A stretch of 5,868 nucleotides of DNA from Oscillospiraceae bacterium (lineage in GTDB: Bacteria; Bacillota; Clostridia; Oscillospirales; Oscillospiraceae), in contig JAFVAS010000225.1 of NCBI GenBank assembly GCA_017480395.1, positions 1-5,868 on the forward strand, in the 5' to 3' direction. The position numbers and the translations under genes were made by a program. The notes beneath the pieces are model-generated. The model saw nothing but the letters and a program-made list of their open reading frames with translations. It was not told where the DNA came from and did not search any database. How positions within the stretch are numbered: position 1 is the stretch's first letter; every line of letters begins with the position of its first letter. Below, piece by piece: positions 5,857-5,868 of this stretch.

Positions 5857-5868
5857 AACTGCGCCCCC

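Noticed and set aside
1..5868. A new defence, mobile or CRISPR system
   Set aside because: Both strands were read for direct repeats, transposase or recombinase motifs, tRNA-like ends and nuclease or toxin genes. Every coding stretch is explained by known housekeeping or sporulation families.

Overview
The window is a compact, GC-rich bacterial chromosome segment in which every supported gene lies on the minus strand. It therefore reads from right to left. Gene content, strong GGAGG-type Shine-Dalgarno sites, TTG starts and a GerW/YtfJ sporulation protein point to an endospore-forming (or ancestrally spore-forming) Firmicute. An Oscillospiraceae/Ruminococcaceae-type gut Clostridium is likely, but this is inferred from protein style and not from a marker gene.

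Layout in transcription order: (1) site-2 protease family M50 membrane metalloprotease (5856 to 5170, 5' end near the window edge); (2) scpA (5143 to 4352) and (3) scpB (4317 to 3712), the kleisin and winged-helix subunits of the SMC condensin; (4) a DUF2953 (YtfI-like) membrane-anchored protein (3708 to 2977); (5) ytfJ/gerW sporulation protein (2948 to 2529); (6) a secreted D-Ala-D-Ala carboxypeptidase of the DacB/DacF type (2486 to 1272); (7) rluB-type 23S rRNA pseudouridine synthase (1392 to 700). Intergenic gaps are 3 to 42 bases and the last two genes overlap by 121 bases, so these seven look like one operon. It closes at a strong intrinsic terminator (690 to 635). A separate unit follows: a MurR/RpiR-type sugar-phosphate regulator (557 to beyond the left edge), whose predicted promoter overlaps the terminator.

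Functionally the operon mixes chromosome compaction and segregation (ScpAB), sporulation-linked functions (YtfJ, possibly DUF2953 and the carboxypeptidase, which remodels peptidoglycan), membrane proteolysis and ribosome maturation. This fits a housekeeping and spore-development cluster, not a mobile or defence island. I see no transposase, phage gene, tRNA, rRNA, CRISPR array or attachment site, and no convincing new multi-gene system.

The most unusual part is the dac/rluB junction. A perfect 13-bp inverted repeat lies inside the dac coding sequence, 12 bases before the rluB ribosome-binding site. The dac frame then runs 121 bases into rluB. The carboxypeptidase also has a cysteine-rich C-terminal part. 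There is no gene-free stretch longer than 300 bases; the longest (558-699) holds the terminator and the regulator promoter.
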